A DNA stretch of 64,000 bases from Acridotheres tristis (Eukaryota > Chordata > Aves > Passeriformes > Sturnidae). The notes under the pieces were generated by a model, which was not told where the DNA came from, ran no database searches, and worked only from the letters and a program-made list of their open reading frames with translations. The stretch covers positions 15,422,643 through 15,486,642 of the forward strand of contig CM072897.1 in the NCBI GenBank assembly GCA_037013685.1, read 5' to 3'. Shown piece after piece: positions 50,101-63,428 of the stretch. Each line of letters begins with the position of its first letter. The stretch's first letter is position 1. The translations under genes and the position numbers were made by a program.

Positions 50101-53100
50101 CTGTGAAAGTTTTGTACTTGATTTAGCAGCCTCCAACTCAGCATCCAAAATAAAAAGCCCAAAAGGACTGGAAGGTTTTGAAATAGTTGAGATTAATGGC
50201 TTGCCAAAGGCTACAGGGGAGATCTGGCATCTTACTGGCTTTACTCAGAAAAGAAAACATGGCACATATGACCTTCAGTGGGCCTTTATTATTTCAGTGG
50301 CACATTTCCTACACTGAAGTAACATAACAGACAAGATATGTCTATGAACAAACTTACATGCTTTTAAAAATGTTCCTTAAGGAAATAATTTTGACCATTC
50401 TGAAAACAGAACCCATGAGACACCGTAAGGCTGCTGAATGCAAGAGTTTTTGAAAATTTAACTTCTGCAGTTTTGGCCCTGTTACCCTTCCAATGTAAAG
50501 GTAATTTATAATGGAAATTGAGTATCTAACACTAGAATTGCAACGGCTTTCACCCAATGCAGGAGGGTTGGCTGCTCTTTCCTGAACAGAAAGCAGCAAG
50601 TGATAGTGACAGAGCCTGCAGTGAGGATGGGCACAACACAACCTCCAGCAGCTGCCACCTGGAACTGGAACACACCCCCATGGAAGCAGCTGGGCAGAAC
50701 AACCTACAAAGAAACCTCTGGCTGTATTAACACACTGCCTGGCTAAATAGGCATGGGCTAGGAAGGAATTGCTGTTTGCAATACAGGAAACCCCACATCA
50801 ACATAATTCATACTTGTGCCCCAAAACTTAATCCTAAAGAAAAGTAAAATGTCACTTGGAGTGATTGTAAACACTTGGAAAAATTTTTTGCCATGAATGC
50901 TAATTTCTAGCTCCCAAAGATGAGATATGTCAATAGGATTATGCATAGCAGAGGTTAAGCCACTAGAGAGCTATCTAGTTGCTAAATTTAAAACAGAATT
51001 TAATTGTTTTAAATGCAACTTTTTCTTTCCAGTCTCGTTCCTCCAAAATCTGAATTCTTATTAAATACTTCTCCAGCCTTGTTTGGGACTTGGGACAAAG
51101 TGAATCAAGGAGAAATAGAAGGTAACACAAGTTCAAGCAGTTTAGTTAACAACCAGAAGGTAACAAGTTTATGGGAATCCCTGGGGGATCTGTAGCACAA
51201 AATATATTTAAGAGATCCAAGGCTTGAATATTATTTACTTTTGCACAGCATAGGGACATTGTACAGACTGATACTCCCGAGGGAAAAGAATTCCCATAAC
51301 AAGTCCAAACCAGTACCATGTCCTATTAGGAAAACATTTCAGAGTTGTGGGTAAACCCTGAATCACAGGCATTAAACTACATATTTTGCTTAGGCATTAG
51401 TCCAGGCAGAGAGATCAGACAGACATAGTATGACACCCTTACTAAGTATTTCTTCATCAGTTCATATTACAGTTGCTGACAAACAAATGCATAATACCTA
51501 ATCAGGGTTTCTGCGTGTCCTGTGCCATGAAATCCTTGGAGGAGTGTGTAGATTAACCAATGTATTTTTTTTTTTGTAATATGCTGTTTCTTTCCCACAA
51601 GCTCCATATCCCAGAGGGGTTAAATGGCACAGTAACAGAGTTAAAATAGATGCAGGAAAGAACATAAGACTTAAAAATAGATGAGGAATCCAGGAGGCAA
51701 AGATACAGGAAGAGGTCTTTGATACAGGCTTTAACAAGCGTATGAGGGGCTTTTATAAAAACCACACAACTTGAAATCGTTTGCCTCATTAAGTCAGTGT
51801 GGGCTTGCCAGTGCTGTTTTACTGAGGCAGCACTTCATGCAGAGACAGAAAACTTGGATTTGATCATGAAGTGAATGAAAAACCAGTGTAGTAGGAGACA
51901 GTGACAGACACAAACATTTCACTGTTTATGTGGAGTGCAGAGTCTGGTGGCCCTTGAAAGACAGAGATTGGCTTCAAGTCTGCCTTTATGCAAGCAAGTT
52001 TGATAGCTTTTACATGAAAGTATTAGAACAAGATATGCTTTTGTTCTGCAGGGACGTGACACACTACTCCACCCACTCACCCCCCAGCCTTGTGTTTTTA
52101 AGGAAAAGCAAGGCTGGAAGAAGCCTCACTGGGTTTGAAACTATGAAAATTACTAATTCACAAATCTTTAGCCTTAATGCAACAGTGCAGCAGACTGTTT
52201 CAAGTAGTAAGAACAGTACATGCTTGAACACAGACTAACTACACAGCTGAGTTTGTATACATTTTGCAGTGACATTCTTGAGGTTCCTTAACCTACAACA
52301 TGTCAGTAAGTGAACTTAAAAAACCAACAGTGTACAGTATAGTAGGTACTGTAGCAGCAGTTCCTCAAACACCTATTAGCATGTGTTGACAGTTCAGAAA
52401 GGAAGGCTGTTGAGCAGTTATGCTGGGAAATAAACATTGCCTAACCCTGAAGAGTAACCACAAGAACAGAAAAACAAGTGTTACTGCAGCTACTGTCTGC
52501 CTCCCACAGCACTGATCCCTGACTACTGAAATAAAAACACTGAAAGTCACGTGAGGATCTAACTGATGTTTAAATAACTTTCATATACCTATACAGTCTG
52601 CAGTTCAAAAGTCTGGTAACCACTTCTACCTTATCACTCTCCACCCCTCCAGAAAGTCTGGCTACTAGTAAAACAGATTATGCTGTCTCTCAAAAACTTT
52701 CTACTAGGTGTATTTACAAGTAATATTGGTATGATCTTAGTCAAGTAGAAATAACTGCTTATTCTAATGTTTGGATTCGTGAGCCTGGTATACAAAAACG
52801 TGGCCCAAAATGGACAGCAGCTAGAATCTATTTGGAAAATTCTGATGAAGATAATGGAATTTTGAAACCTTTTCTCAGAGGAAACCACCAAGTCTCATAC
52901 TAGTTAGCATCCTTTACCATTATAATGTTTTGCTGGAGGATTTTTGGCTTGAGGGGAATGGAGATAGCCAGAGATCAACCAATTCTCTCTTTTCCTTGGT
53001 TATTTTCAAGGGTTGGGATCAGTTTGTCTCATCACTTTGAATGTGCTGAATCTTGAGAGTCATCCTCCTAGGGAAGGGAACACTTAGGTGTGAAGCATCC

Positions 53101-53404
53101 AAAAAGGAACACATCTGCCAAATGTAGATGAAGGATCAGTGAACCACACATGTTGATTTGTAGAAACACTGGACATAGGGCAAATGTGTGATGTGGCCTC
53201 AGAACATTTCTGCCTGATACTCCCAACTAGAAATAAACAGCAAATGTAACAAGGGAGACTCCCAGAAATTCCTGTCTACCTGAGTATTATGCAAGCTCTT
53301 CAGAGGTTAAGATTTACTTACCTGCAAACCATAGAGTGAGATAGTAAGCCTAAGATTCACCAGCAGATCTAGCTCTTGGCAGTAAAGAGAAAACATGGCA
53401 TGGG
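47178..53404. other. AT-rich sequence, no gene seen
   Basis: No gene or repeat family is recognised. There is a T11 run at about 51565-51575 and an AT/GT-rich stretch at about 49697-49727. Open frames of 60 to 102 codons occur throughout on both strands with no supporting signal. A possible donor at 47464 (AAG|GTAAAA) could close a first exon of the transcript starting near 46853. Confidence 0.55.
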
Positions 53405-56400
53405 TTGAACAGCTCTTCATTCATTTGTGCCTCTGTATTCCAGATTGTGGAGAAGGATCACATCCCCAAATCCTATAACAGTTTAAATGCAAGAACCTTC
53501 TGGCCAAACAAAAGTCTATGGACATGCAATCCCCCCCCAGGTGTTCAGGGGTCAGATTCACTAAACCCACCATTGTATTGTAGTGTCTGGAAAGGAAGAA
53601 GGAAGATACACAGATTGCTGTACCCCTCTACTCCTAAAACAGCACAGTCTCACACTGCCAGTCTAGCCTTTATTAGGAGGGAACAATTTCCACTGCCTAT
53701 GCTTCATACACAGATGAGATGTGAGCACCATGCCTGCAACCAACTCACACACTTCCACCACTTGGCACACAAAAATTATCCAATGGGGAAGATGACCCTC
53801 CATAATGAGACCAGCCCATGGGAGAAAAACAAATGTGAAATAAGCCTGTGCTGTACGTTCAAATTTCAGCCAAGAGTAAAACTGAAGCAAATGGCAGGAA
53901 TTACATGTTTGCTATGAGGCATGAAGCCAGAGTGAGAAGAATTGCCTCTATTCAGTGTCTCAGTTTTAGAAACCAGGAGTGGATAAACAATTAGACAATG
54001 GGTTTGGTGTACAGTTTCACTGTACTGAGTCAGAAGTGGTGGGGATGTATAGTTTAGTACTTTTGGAGAACCCACACTTGCACAAGGATGAACTGTAGCA
54101 GCACTAGTGCTGATCCATTTTCCTGAGAAACAAAGAAACCTGGCAGAGATTGAAAAGCACTCCTTCCTCAAGCCATGGATACCACTTACTTCAAACAACC
54201 AGGAATGCCTGCTAAAATTCTCCAATGCCAGCATTAGACTAAACTGCATGGAGTAGAAATCACAGGGAAAACACATTCCAAAGCCCTTTGATAGGCTTTG
54301 GGGCAGGGGTGGGGGTGGCCAAAGAAGATTTCTGTGCTTTAAGGCCTTGGCAAGTACAGTCTTCATCCAGGTTCAACTGCAATTGTGACTGCCTACTTTA
54401 TTCACCCAATTCAGTAGACACTGGCCTTCCTCCAGGCATTGATGGGAATTTTTTAGCAGTTTTCCCTTTCCAGTAATATTCCTCATATGCCTCCAGCAGC
54501 CATCCTGGACCTCTGCAACAGCACTGCCAGACCACTTGCTGCCCTTCCTGTCACAGCACTGCCAGCTCAATACTCCTGTTTTATCAAAATGCCACAGCTT
54601 GGGTCGAGGCTTTTAGTTGCTCCTTAAACAACTCTCAGCTTCAGGTCTCATACCCCCAATAGCACATGCTATAAAAGATAACACTCCTTAAATCTGGAGT
54701 TTGCAGCACCACAAGGTTCTATTTTATTCTCCAGTAATGTGAAAACACTCGTGTAGGTAACATCTACCTCATAATGTCAGCACTCCCTGAAGAACAAGTT
54801 CTGGTTTGAAGTTCCATTCTACCAGCAGACAACTGGCAATAATGGATATCCACTGCATGATTTAATCCACCTTCCAGTTATTAAAGTCAGCCCACTCCTT
54901 TTCACTGGCTGAGTGTTCTAAAACGTAGATACAGATATATATAGCCCAGAGCCTATGTGGCTTGCTGAGCAGTGCTCACAGGATTTCACACAAGATTTCA
55001 AAACTTCCTAAGTTTGTTCTGTGAGTGGCAATATGAGATGGGGGAGAAAAACGCAAATACTTTATACAATTAATCCAGTGTTACATGGAGTCAGAGCCAT
55101 GCATCTGAACATCTGATTCAATTACAGACTTGAAACCAAGAATGTGGACCCCATTTAGCTTGTCTTGAAACCCTCATTAGGTATTTGCTACCTACTGCTA
55201 TATGCTCAGGGAACAGGAGGAAAAAGGACAGACCATACATCCATTAAATACTGCAATATTCAAGAATAGAATAGAGTCTAGAACAGGATCTATTTCTGAA
55301 AATAACAAACAATTTGAGGGTTTAATCTCAGTGGAAGTCCCAAGATATTATGTCAAAAGGGAAGGTAAAAAAAATTACTTCGATATTTTTAAAATTTTTA
55401 CCCTATATACAAAAAGGAAAAAAAGGCCCAATTGCATAGGCCTTGTGCTCCCAGCCTTCCTAAAGGGCAAGGAATGGAGGACACCAGACTCAAAGGCTCT
55501 GCACTAACATATATCTTATTACAGAAGTAAGGACTCAATGGGCTGTCACTATCGAATTTCAATTTCTAGCAAACATATTCAAAACCAGCACAAGACTACA
55601 CAACCATCATGATTTAGTACACAAATGCAGCAAGCTCTTACCTAAAGACAGCAAGTTTTGTCCCACACCACTCACTTCTTTATTCCTTTCAACATTTTAA
55701 TGTTGGTTTCCTAAAATACTTCGGTGGGGTGTCATGACAATGAGCACAACAAACAGTACCTCATCTGCTGCCCTGAGAAACTATCCTTTTCCTCTCACTG
55801 ATGGCTACCAGCTAAATTAGGCAATGGGCAGAAGGTTGATAAAAATCCAAGACATGTTTCCAAGCCCCTGACTTACCCCCTCCTCCTGCTGCAGGTAAGC
55901 CAAGCACCAGCTCTCTCCCTCCTCTCTTAGCCAAGAGCCTGCAGGGGCGAGTCTTCTCCCACTCCAGCACTCACACTACCAACCTGCTTCACTTGCCTCC
56001 ATTGAAAACTAAACCTCTTCTTCCTGTTCCTCCACACGCAGCTCTTTAGGAGAAATGTTTTCCACTTTCCCACTACCTTCTCTCACGTCTGTCTCTCAGC
56101 CTCCCTTAGCACCCGATGAACTGGGAATGACCTGTGTCTCCTGCTTATTTTAACGGCAAGATCTGTAGCAGGTGGGACTTTCCTCCAGCCCATTACAGCA
56201 CTACACTGCTTCCAACACCACAAAGTCCCAGGCTTCCTAGAGGACGAGCCCTTGCAGAGCCTGAAATCTCAGAGAATCAGAGAATTAAACAGGAAGTCTT
56301 AGTTGATGGTTTATTTGTGGATAATCCATATAACAGATGCAATATAATGCTAAAACTCCACTGTGCTAATTGTTCTTCTTCAGTCCCTGACCCACAGCCC

Positions 56401-59400
56401 TGGGGTTTGCATCAGCTTGCTGGAAAGATACCCTTCTACAAATTCTTCATCAGACCTAAATTAAATAGAGTAATGGCAGAAGGGCAGGAGGGTTGTTAAA
56501 AAGAAATTGGAGAATTAAAGAAAGATGATATGGTGAACCTATTCTAGCAGGAAACGAGAGAGATGAGATTCTTCTAGCAGTTTCACCACTGAATACAAAA
56601 TTGTAGGATTTCCCTATTCTTAATATTGCATCAACTATTCACAGGAAATATTCCTGCAAGATAAATGCAGTCTTCAGTTAAGCAAAAAAGAAAACAGTCA
56701 AGCTTTCACAGCCTTCCCTCTCTTGATTTTCAGAGCATCTTTATCTACTACATGGGACTCTGTAATCAAGAGTGTAATGCTTTACTGCTCAAATCCTCTC
56801 CAAGACATCCTTCTTAGGCTTTGTCTGTAATTGTGCCATTTACTTCCTACATTGCATTATGTCTCTGGAAATGTACAGGAACAGTGTGTGTGCAGAATAC
56901 AACGGGCACTTTGTACAGCAGAGCTAATCCTTTGGGTTACAAGCAGTGAACTCCAGGATTGGGAAAGGCTCCCTTGCAACCTTCTATCCTTGCCCCATGG
57001 TTCACTCAGATTAAGAATGCTTTTTGTGTTTTTAATTATGTCATTCACTATTTACATAAAGTCCTTCTAATAACCTTGACAAAAGATGGTGCATAGTCCA
57101 TACCATACATGATATATCTCCTGAAGACAGCTTTGAGAACTTCAGAGAGGGTTTCCAAACCCAGGATAGTATTTGGACTAAGTATCTCAAAGGAGTCTTT
57201 GCTGCTGCTATTGTCTTTTACATGCTTAGCCTTCTCCTCCCTCTCCTCCTTTGTTTCCTTGTGTTTTCTCTCTATTTGAATTTAATTGCCTTAGTTTTCC
57301 TTATTAAACATTTCTGTTCTCTGGATTCTCTCTATTTGAGCTGTATCCATGCAGTGCAGCACCACCAGCTCTACTCCCTGCCTATATGAGAAACTCTCAG
57401 GTCCTACTTCAGAAAAATATTCAGAAAAATATGGACCTTAAGGACACAGTTAGGCAACCCTTACTGAATACAGCTCTTTCCAAACCAGGGATGCTGGCTG
57501 GAGCACAGCTTCAAGGGAGAGAGCCAGTCCTGAAAGCAAAAAGGCCTCACTGGTGGCAGGCAGGAAAGTTGTAAAGCAGAGCCCCAATTAAGGTAAGCAC
57601 CTGGTGGATTCCTTCCTGCCCAAGGGAAACCACAACTCACCTGCCCTTTCACTAAGGGTCAGCTGCTGTTAACTGCCTCATTGTGTTTGCTGCTTCCTCA
57701 TCTCCAAGTTTCTCACCTGGGTAGTCCTCTAGCTCAAAGAAAAATCTTTGTTTAGAAATGAGCTATAGAGTAAACACTATCTTTGTGCAGCTGTTTTGAA
57801 ATACACAGGCATCTTCTTCACTTCTGTGGATTCTGTGAGCTCCAGCTAGAAGGTGTGTGCTCTGACAGTACTGTAATGTACACATTAACACTTTTCACCC
57901 AAACAATGGCATAAAGTATATTATTTAATATTTTCACCATATAATCAGTAAAGCATTTCTATATGCCATTAAGTATCATCACATTCCAAACTGAACTGCC
58001 TGTATGGGACTATTTCTGAAAGGTATTGCAAGTTACGACATTGAAACACAATCAATGAAAATAAAATTTACCTTACTTATTAAATGAAAGTTTATAATTT
58101 ACAAACAAGTGCTGTCACAGCACTGTACTACTTACTGCAACAAGTAATTAAACCTGCATCCTTATTTTTTCGGTACAAGATTCGTTGCAAGCCTCAGCCT
58201 TCATAGTATAACTGAAAAACTAGACAGTTATGGGAGAAAGACACAAAAACATCCAATATGACTGACTGAGATTATATAATGATTTTATTTCTCTTACTCT
58301 AAGACACAGCACGGCAGTTCTGCACTATGGAATATATAAACTGTCATCAGAAGGGCCCATGGTTCCCCAAAAAGCATCCCACTCACTGAAGAGGTTTATT
58401 AGGATATTTTTAATATCTAGGTTTCTTGGAAAATGCATGACATCACGTCCCTCACTCACTGTGCTTTGTTCAGCACTTGTGCTATGCAAAATCATGAAAA
58501 ACTGTCGAACAGTCAGCCCTACCCCGTGGCGTTTTGCTGTCACCACTGTGGGACAAGCAGTCCCTTGTTCTGGGCTGTTGTTGACCACAGTCATTGTTCA
58601 GATGAGCCCTGACATGCTCGGCTGGACAGAAGAGCAGTGGCAGCTGTGGGACAAACACACGCAGTTAGCCAGCACCTGCCATGCACAGCACTCACAAGCC
58701 TCATTCAGAACATTAAGCTGCCCCCTGATAGATAAGGAGGCTACTAAAGGCAGAAAAACTATATTAGAGAGAACACTACACATTGGACAAACAACTGTTG
58801 CATTGCCTGGATAATATTAGTGAAGCACAGTATACCCCAGAAAATAAATGAAATGTTACTAAGGGGCAATCTCCTGTTCCTCTCACGTACAGGCAGGACT
58901 AATTGCAGAGATGCTGTGGCTTCTGCTGCAGGTGTTCAGCAGGGGGAAGACAAGAGAGAGTCTGAGAAGAGCTACTCACAGATTGCACTAAAAAGCTAAG
59001 GTGGTTAGTGTTATACAGACCACTAAACCTTTCATTCCTTCCAGCTCCAGCAGGGATCCTAAGTTCATTGTCCACTTGAAGTACACAGCTAAAGCTCTGT
59101 CCATCCAAATGACTACCAGCATGTTGTGTACACTACTGAATGTCACTGAACTTATCCTCCTACTAAAAAAAGTAGGGTTTTTGTTTGTTTTTTTTAAATA
59201 CACAAACCACCAAAAAGGAAATTAATCTTCTCAGAAAGGCGATGAATATTCCTACTGCAGAATGCATTGAACCACTTAACTGCTTAGAACACAAGCCCAT
59301 TGCCTAGCAGACCTGGCCAGACCACATTTTCCACTACATTTTTATTTTGAAAACAGCTGAATGCACAAAACAAAAGTCAGTTTCATTCCTCAAGTAAATA

Positions 59401-60757
59401 ATGTGGGCTAAGAGTAAATCAACCAATGCACTTGGAAAACTATCAGCCTGTATTCTAAACACATTCCAGTTAGTGCTACTTGAGCCCTTCTGTGTTTGTT
59501 TTCTTTGAATCTGAGGGAATGCATTTGATTCTCGTAAATGATAAGTCCTCTGAAAAGCCAAGTCCACACCTATTTTTTCAACATTGACTCGAAGTAAATA
59601 CATAATTACTCTGAAACAATATAAAAAGATGCATTGGAAATCCATGTTGCCAGTGCTCTCCTATGGCAGTTCTATTCAGGAAATGGAACTAATGCATGAA
59701 TCGGGAAACTAACCAATAAAACAAATGGCAAATTTTCAGTCACCTGTCTGCAAACCATCTGCATACCTAGAATTCCCCAGGACAATGTGTGAATAGTGTT
59801 AAACAGCAAACCATGTTTGGGATGTATCCACAGGCAGCTCAACAATAAGCAAATAGTTCTGAAGGCAGATGAATTGAAGAACTATTTCCTAGGCTAATCA
59901 CCACGGGATATCTTATGCCTCAAAAGGGGAAAATTCTGCTGCAACTTCCCATCACAGATAGGGACCTGTCCTCTAGCCACTAACCTCTTTTCAAAGGACA
60001 TCTAGAACATTACTTCTTTTTATCACTTGAACTCACACAACAACATGAAAATGTTTTAAGTAGAAAACAGAAATAGGATTGAGTAAGCCTGGCTTCCATA
60101 ACAAAAATCAAACAACCAACCAACTAAGAGGAAGTAAGATCATGCAAAGGAGACTCCAGAAATCTGGCTCTGGATTTTTATGGTTTACATTGAGCAAAAT
60201 TTATGTGGTGACTGCACTGGTTCCTCTGTAGTCTAATGACGTCCAGATTTTCTTTCCTTTAACTCAAAAACTTGTACTTTAATAGTTGATGCTAAGTCTG
60301 AAGTGTTACAAGCCAGGTACCTTTGATTTCAATCATATTAGTAGTCAGGATTGTATTATATATTGTATTATAGTGAGGATTGTATGCTAAGGACTCTGAA
60401 GATTTACCAAAACTACAGTAACAATCTCATCAGTCATTTAAGGAACAAGAGGAAGAAGTTTTAGGGCTCACCTTTACTGTACACAGCTGCTTGCACCAAG
60501 AAGCTATTTGGTAAATCTGACTTTGCAGAAAGATGGCCCATTCTCTTCCTTAAAAGTGGGATGATCAGCTTGAATGACAAATGCTGGAGATTTAGGACAA
60601 CTCCTAGGGAAAACCACTACCATGAAAAAAATCACTCCTGATCCTGAAAAAGCCTATTTAAGTCTGAGCTAGTGAGATAATTAGGGATATGGCTAGCCTT
60701 TCCTGAAGGACATTAGGTGATTTCAGATATCTACAATATGTGGATTAGTGTGCAAGT
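53405..60757. other. Sequence with several longer open frames, no gene recognised
   Basis: The longest frame in AT-rich DNA of the window lies at 53405-53917 (170 codons, plus), with a 166-codon minus-strand frame at 53866-54366 beside it. Others are 121 codons (56134-56499, plus), 151 codons (58359-58814, plus) and 103 codons (59334-59645, minus). None shows a recognisable domain, a signal peptide or a consistent splice context. A C8 run lies at 53531-53538 within the first frame. I leave them unassigned. Confidence 0.45.
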
Positions 60758-61315
60758 CATAGAATCACAGAATCATCTAGGCTGGAAAAGGCCTTTAAGA
60801 TCATCCAGTCCAATCTTTAACAAAGCACTGTCAATCCCACCATTTAATCATGTCCCAAAGTGCCACATCAACACATATTTTCAATTCCTCTAGAGGTGGT
60901 GACTTAAACACTTCCCTGGGCAGCTGTTCCAATGTCTAATAACCCTTTCAGTGAAGAAATTTTTCCTAATATCCAGTCTGAACCTCCCCTAGTGCAACTT
61001 GAGGCCATTTCTTCTTGTTCTTTTGCTTGTTATTTGGGAGGCTGACACCTGGCTACACCCTCCTTTCAGGGGGTTGTAGAGGGCAACGAGGTCACCCCTG
61101 AGCCTCTTTCTCACCAGGCGAGAAACTGAACACTCCCAGCTTCCTCAGCTACTCCTCATCAGACCTGTGCTCCCGACCCTTCCCCAGCTCTGTTGCCCTT
61201 CTCTGGACTCACTCCAGCACCTCAGCCTCCTCCTTCTTAGAGCAAGGGGGCCAACACTGGATACAATATTCAAGGTGCAGCAGTGCAGTGTGACCAGTGC
61301 AGAGTGAAGGACACT
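60758..61315 (-). mobile_element. CR1 LINE, minus strand, 5' truncated
   Basis: On the plus strand it opens with CATAGAATCACAGAATCATC and GGCTGGAAAAGGCC, continues with AAGATCATCCAGTCCAATC, and later contains TTCTTGTTC, GAGGTCACCCCTGAGCC, CTGTTGCCCTTCTCTGGAC and CACTCCAGCACCTC. This is the ordered reverse complement of a CR1 3' region, from the 8-base tail repeats into the end of ORF2. About 560 bases remain, with the 5' part missing, as in most bird copies. It is far better preserved than the copy at 24.4 kb and so younger. The 79-codon minus-strand frame at 61145-61384 reads into it and has in-frame remnants only. Confidence 0.95.
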
Positions 61316-62924
61316 GCACACTGTACTCAGGTGATGCCTTCTGGGAAAGAAATATTTCCAGAGCTCAAAGAGAGTTACTCTCATATATGAGAGCTATAGT
61401 TCAATGTAGCACATAGGCATGCTTTAGAACAAGTTTTGAGGTAATAAACTAAACTACTCTTAGCTTTAAAAGAAGAAACCACAGCCAGAATTGACAAAAT
61501 TGATGTCAAAGACCTCCAAAACTAGACTAAAGGAGCCCAGTTTTAAAAATGTCTTTGAGCCCAGTGCTCTCAGAAGTGGAGAGCATTGATATGGCTCTGC
61601 AGGGACATACTGGGTGATGGGAAACCTGTGGACCAGCTGGTACAGCTCATGCTTCTGTGCTGTATGACATGCCCAGCTTTCCCCCATTACCTGCCTTTCC
61701 TGATAATATCTCTAAGTTTCTGCACAGTGCTTAGTCATATGTGTGATAATTTCTGTACTTCACTCTACAAACTGAGCCTTTTAAGTAGTTCAGTAACATA
61801 TTTCTGCAACTGTCCTCTGCTATAGAGATATGATCTGTCTTCTGCATCATCTATCTTCTGAGTCAGGAGAGAACATACTGTCATGTTAAATGAGGTCACT
61901 GTCACCTAGTGCTCCTGAAAAAACCCCAAGAGAACTCTCTGAAGTCTGTCTCCATATGACACATAGCATCTAAACTGTGTGTCTAGCACTTAATCCATTT
62001 ATTGGCACAAACTATGCTGGTAAAAAGTATTTGCTTTTAGAGTGTCAGCAAAACCTGTGCCCTGTGCCTGGGCATTTCTGAAAATCCAAGGATCAGATTC
62101 TCAACCAAAACACAAAGGTATCCCAGTTCTCATTCTACAAGAAAGTCACTCGGTTGGACTTGAGAGTGCCTTTTCCTAGTTTATATTACCTTCCCACATG
62201 GATTAAGTTTGGGCATCTATGAATTATTATGGGGTAACTCACCTCCATTAAAGTACCTGGACTTTTGACATCTGTAGGGCTGATACTCAGGTGTCAGTAT
62301 GTGGGTCTCAGGCTTATTATAAAGATGAAGTCATAACAGTCATGAAAGTGAAAGATGCCAGCACAGTAGAGCAGGAGATATGGGCCAGATGCAGGTCTTG
62401 TGCTGATAGTGAATATATTGCAAGCATAGGCACTAAACACGAAGAGGAGGAGAGAAAAGCAAATCACTGGTTCATAAACAGTTTCTGTTCATAAGGAATC
62501 ATAAAAACACTGTATTTAAGAGACTACATGTGTTAAATACATAGGAGACAATGAATCACTGAGTTTACAGTAATAAGGCAGTGAAGCAGTGTATGTTCAC
62601 AGATGAGGAAGGCTGGCTTAGCTTTTCAGGCTCTTTTTCTGGGAGCAGGATTATCTGCTGGCTAAATCTCCTTTGCAGAAGAGGCAATAAAAGTTCTTGG
62701 CTGCAGAAGAACTGACAGTGGTTCCAAAAGAGGAAAAAAAATCAACTCAAATCTCTCATTGCTGCCAAGAAATCCACAGCAGAGCAGGAATCACCAAAAG
62801 CTGTAGTTTGGAACAGATGAAACAGAGCACCAGGACACTGCCCAGGAGAGGCAGAACCAGGAAAAGGGTCTGGTTTTCATAGAGAGGATACAGCAGTAGG
62901 AAACTAAGTCCCACAACAGCTACT
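61316..62924. other. Unique sequence between CR1 and the LTR
   Basis: No gene is recognised. Open frames are 61 to 79 codons long and unremarkable. No retroviral coding sequence is evident left of the LTR at 62.9 kb, which is where internal sequence would lie if that LTR were a 5' LTR in minus orientation. Confidence 0.5.
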
Positions 62925-63428
62925 CCCTAACTCTCCCCTCAGTGTGATGAGGGAGAGAACTGGAAGGGCAAAAGAAGATTTGCGTGTCAAGATAAAGACA
63001 GTTTAATCAGGAGAGGGGGAAGCAAAAAACCAAACCAAATCAAACCAAAAAGCAAAACAATTGATACAAAAGCAATCAATTAACCCCAGCTACATCAATA
63101 TCCAGCCAGTTCCCAAGCAATGGCAATCCTTGGAAAACTCACCCCAGTCTCATTGCTGAGCATGATATTGTAGAGTACAGAATATGCCTTTGGTCACCTG
63201 GGGTCAGCTGTGACCAAAGCCCAGCTGTGTCCCAGCCCCTTGCCTACCCCCAGTCCCCTCACTGCAGGGGCAGAGTGAGAACTGGGCAAAGCCTGGACAC
63301 TGCAAGCTCTGCTCAGCAGTGGCTAAAACATCTGTGTGATACCAGCACTGTTTGGTGACAAATCCAAAGCACAGCACTGCACAGCTGCTGTGAAGTAAAT
63401 GAACCCCATTTCAGGTAAACCCAGTACA
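62925..63428 (-). mobile_element. LTR of an avian endogenous retrovirus (ERVK-like), degraded
   Basis: I recognise this LTR family from memory; it is very common in chicken and songbird genomes. In plus-strand order it shows GATGAGGGAGAGAACTGG, GATAAAGACAGTTTAATCAG, an A/C-rich simple stretch (63020-63060), CCTTTGGTCACCTGGGGTCA, GACAAATCCAAAGCACAGC and a final GCTGCTGTGAAGTAAATGAA. That order implies that the element reads on the minus strand. The right edge probably lies at 63428, where the minus strand reads TGTACTGG; the left edge is uncertain. No second LTR or internal gene is present, so it looks like a solo LTR. It is divergent and carries indels. Confidence 0.8.

Noticed and set aside
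58325..58594. Minus-strand 89-codon frame with a GTGAGTGG donor-like site
   Set aside because: It is overlapped by a longer plus-strand frame (151 codons), it has no recognised family, and the ATG directly follows an in-frame stop without promoter evidence.
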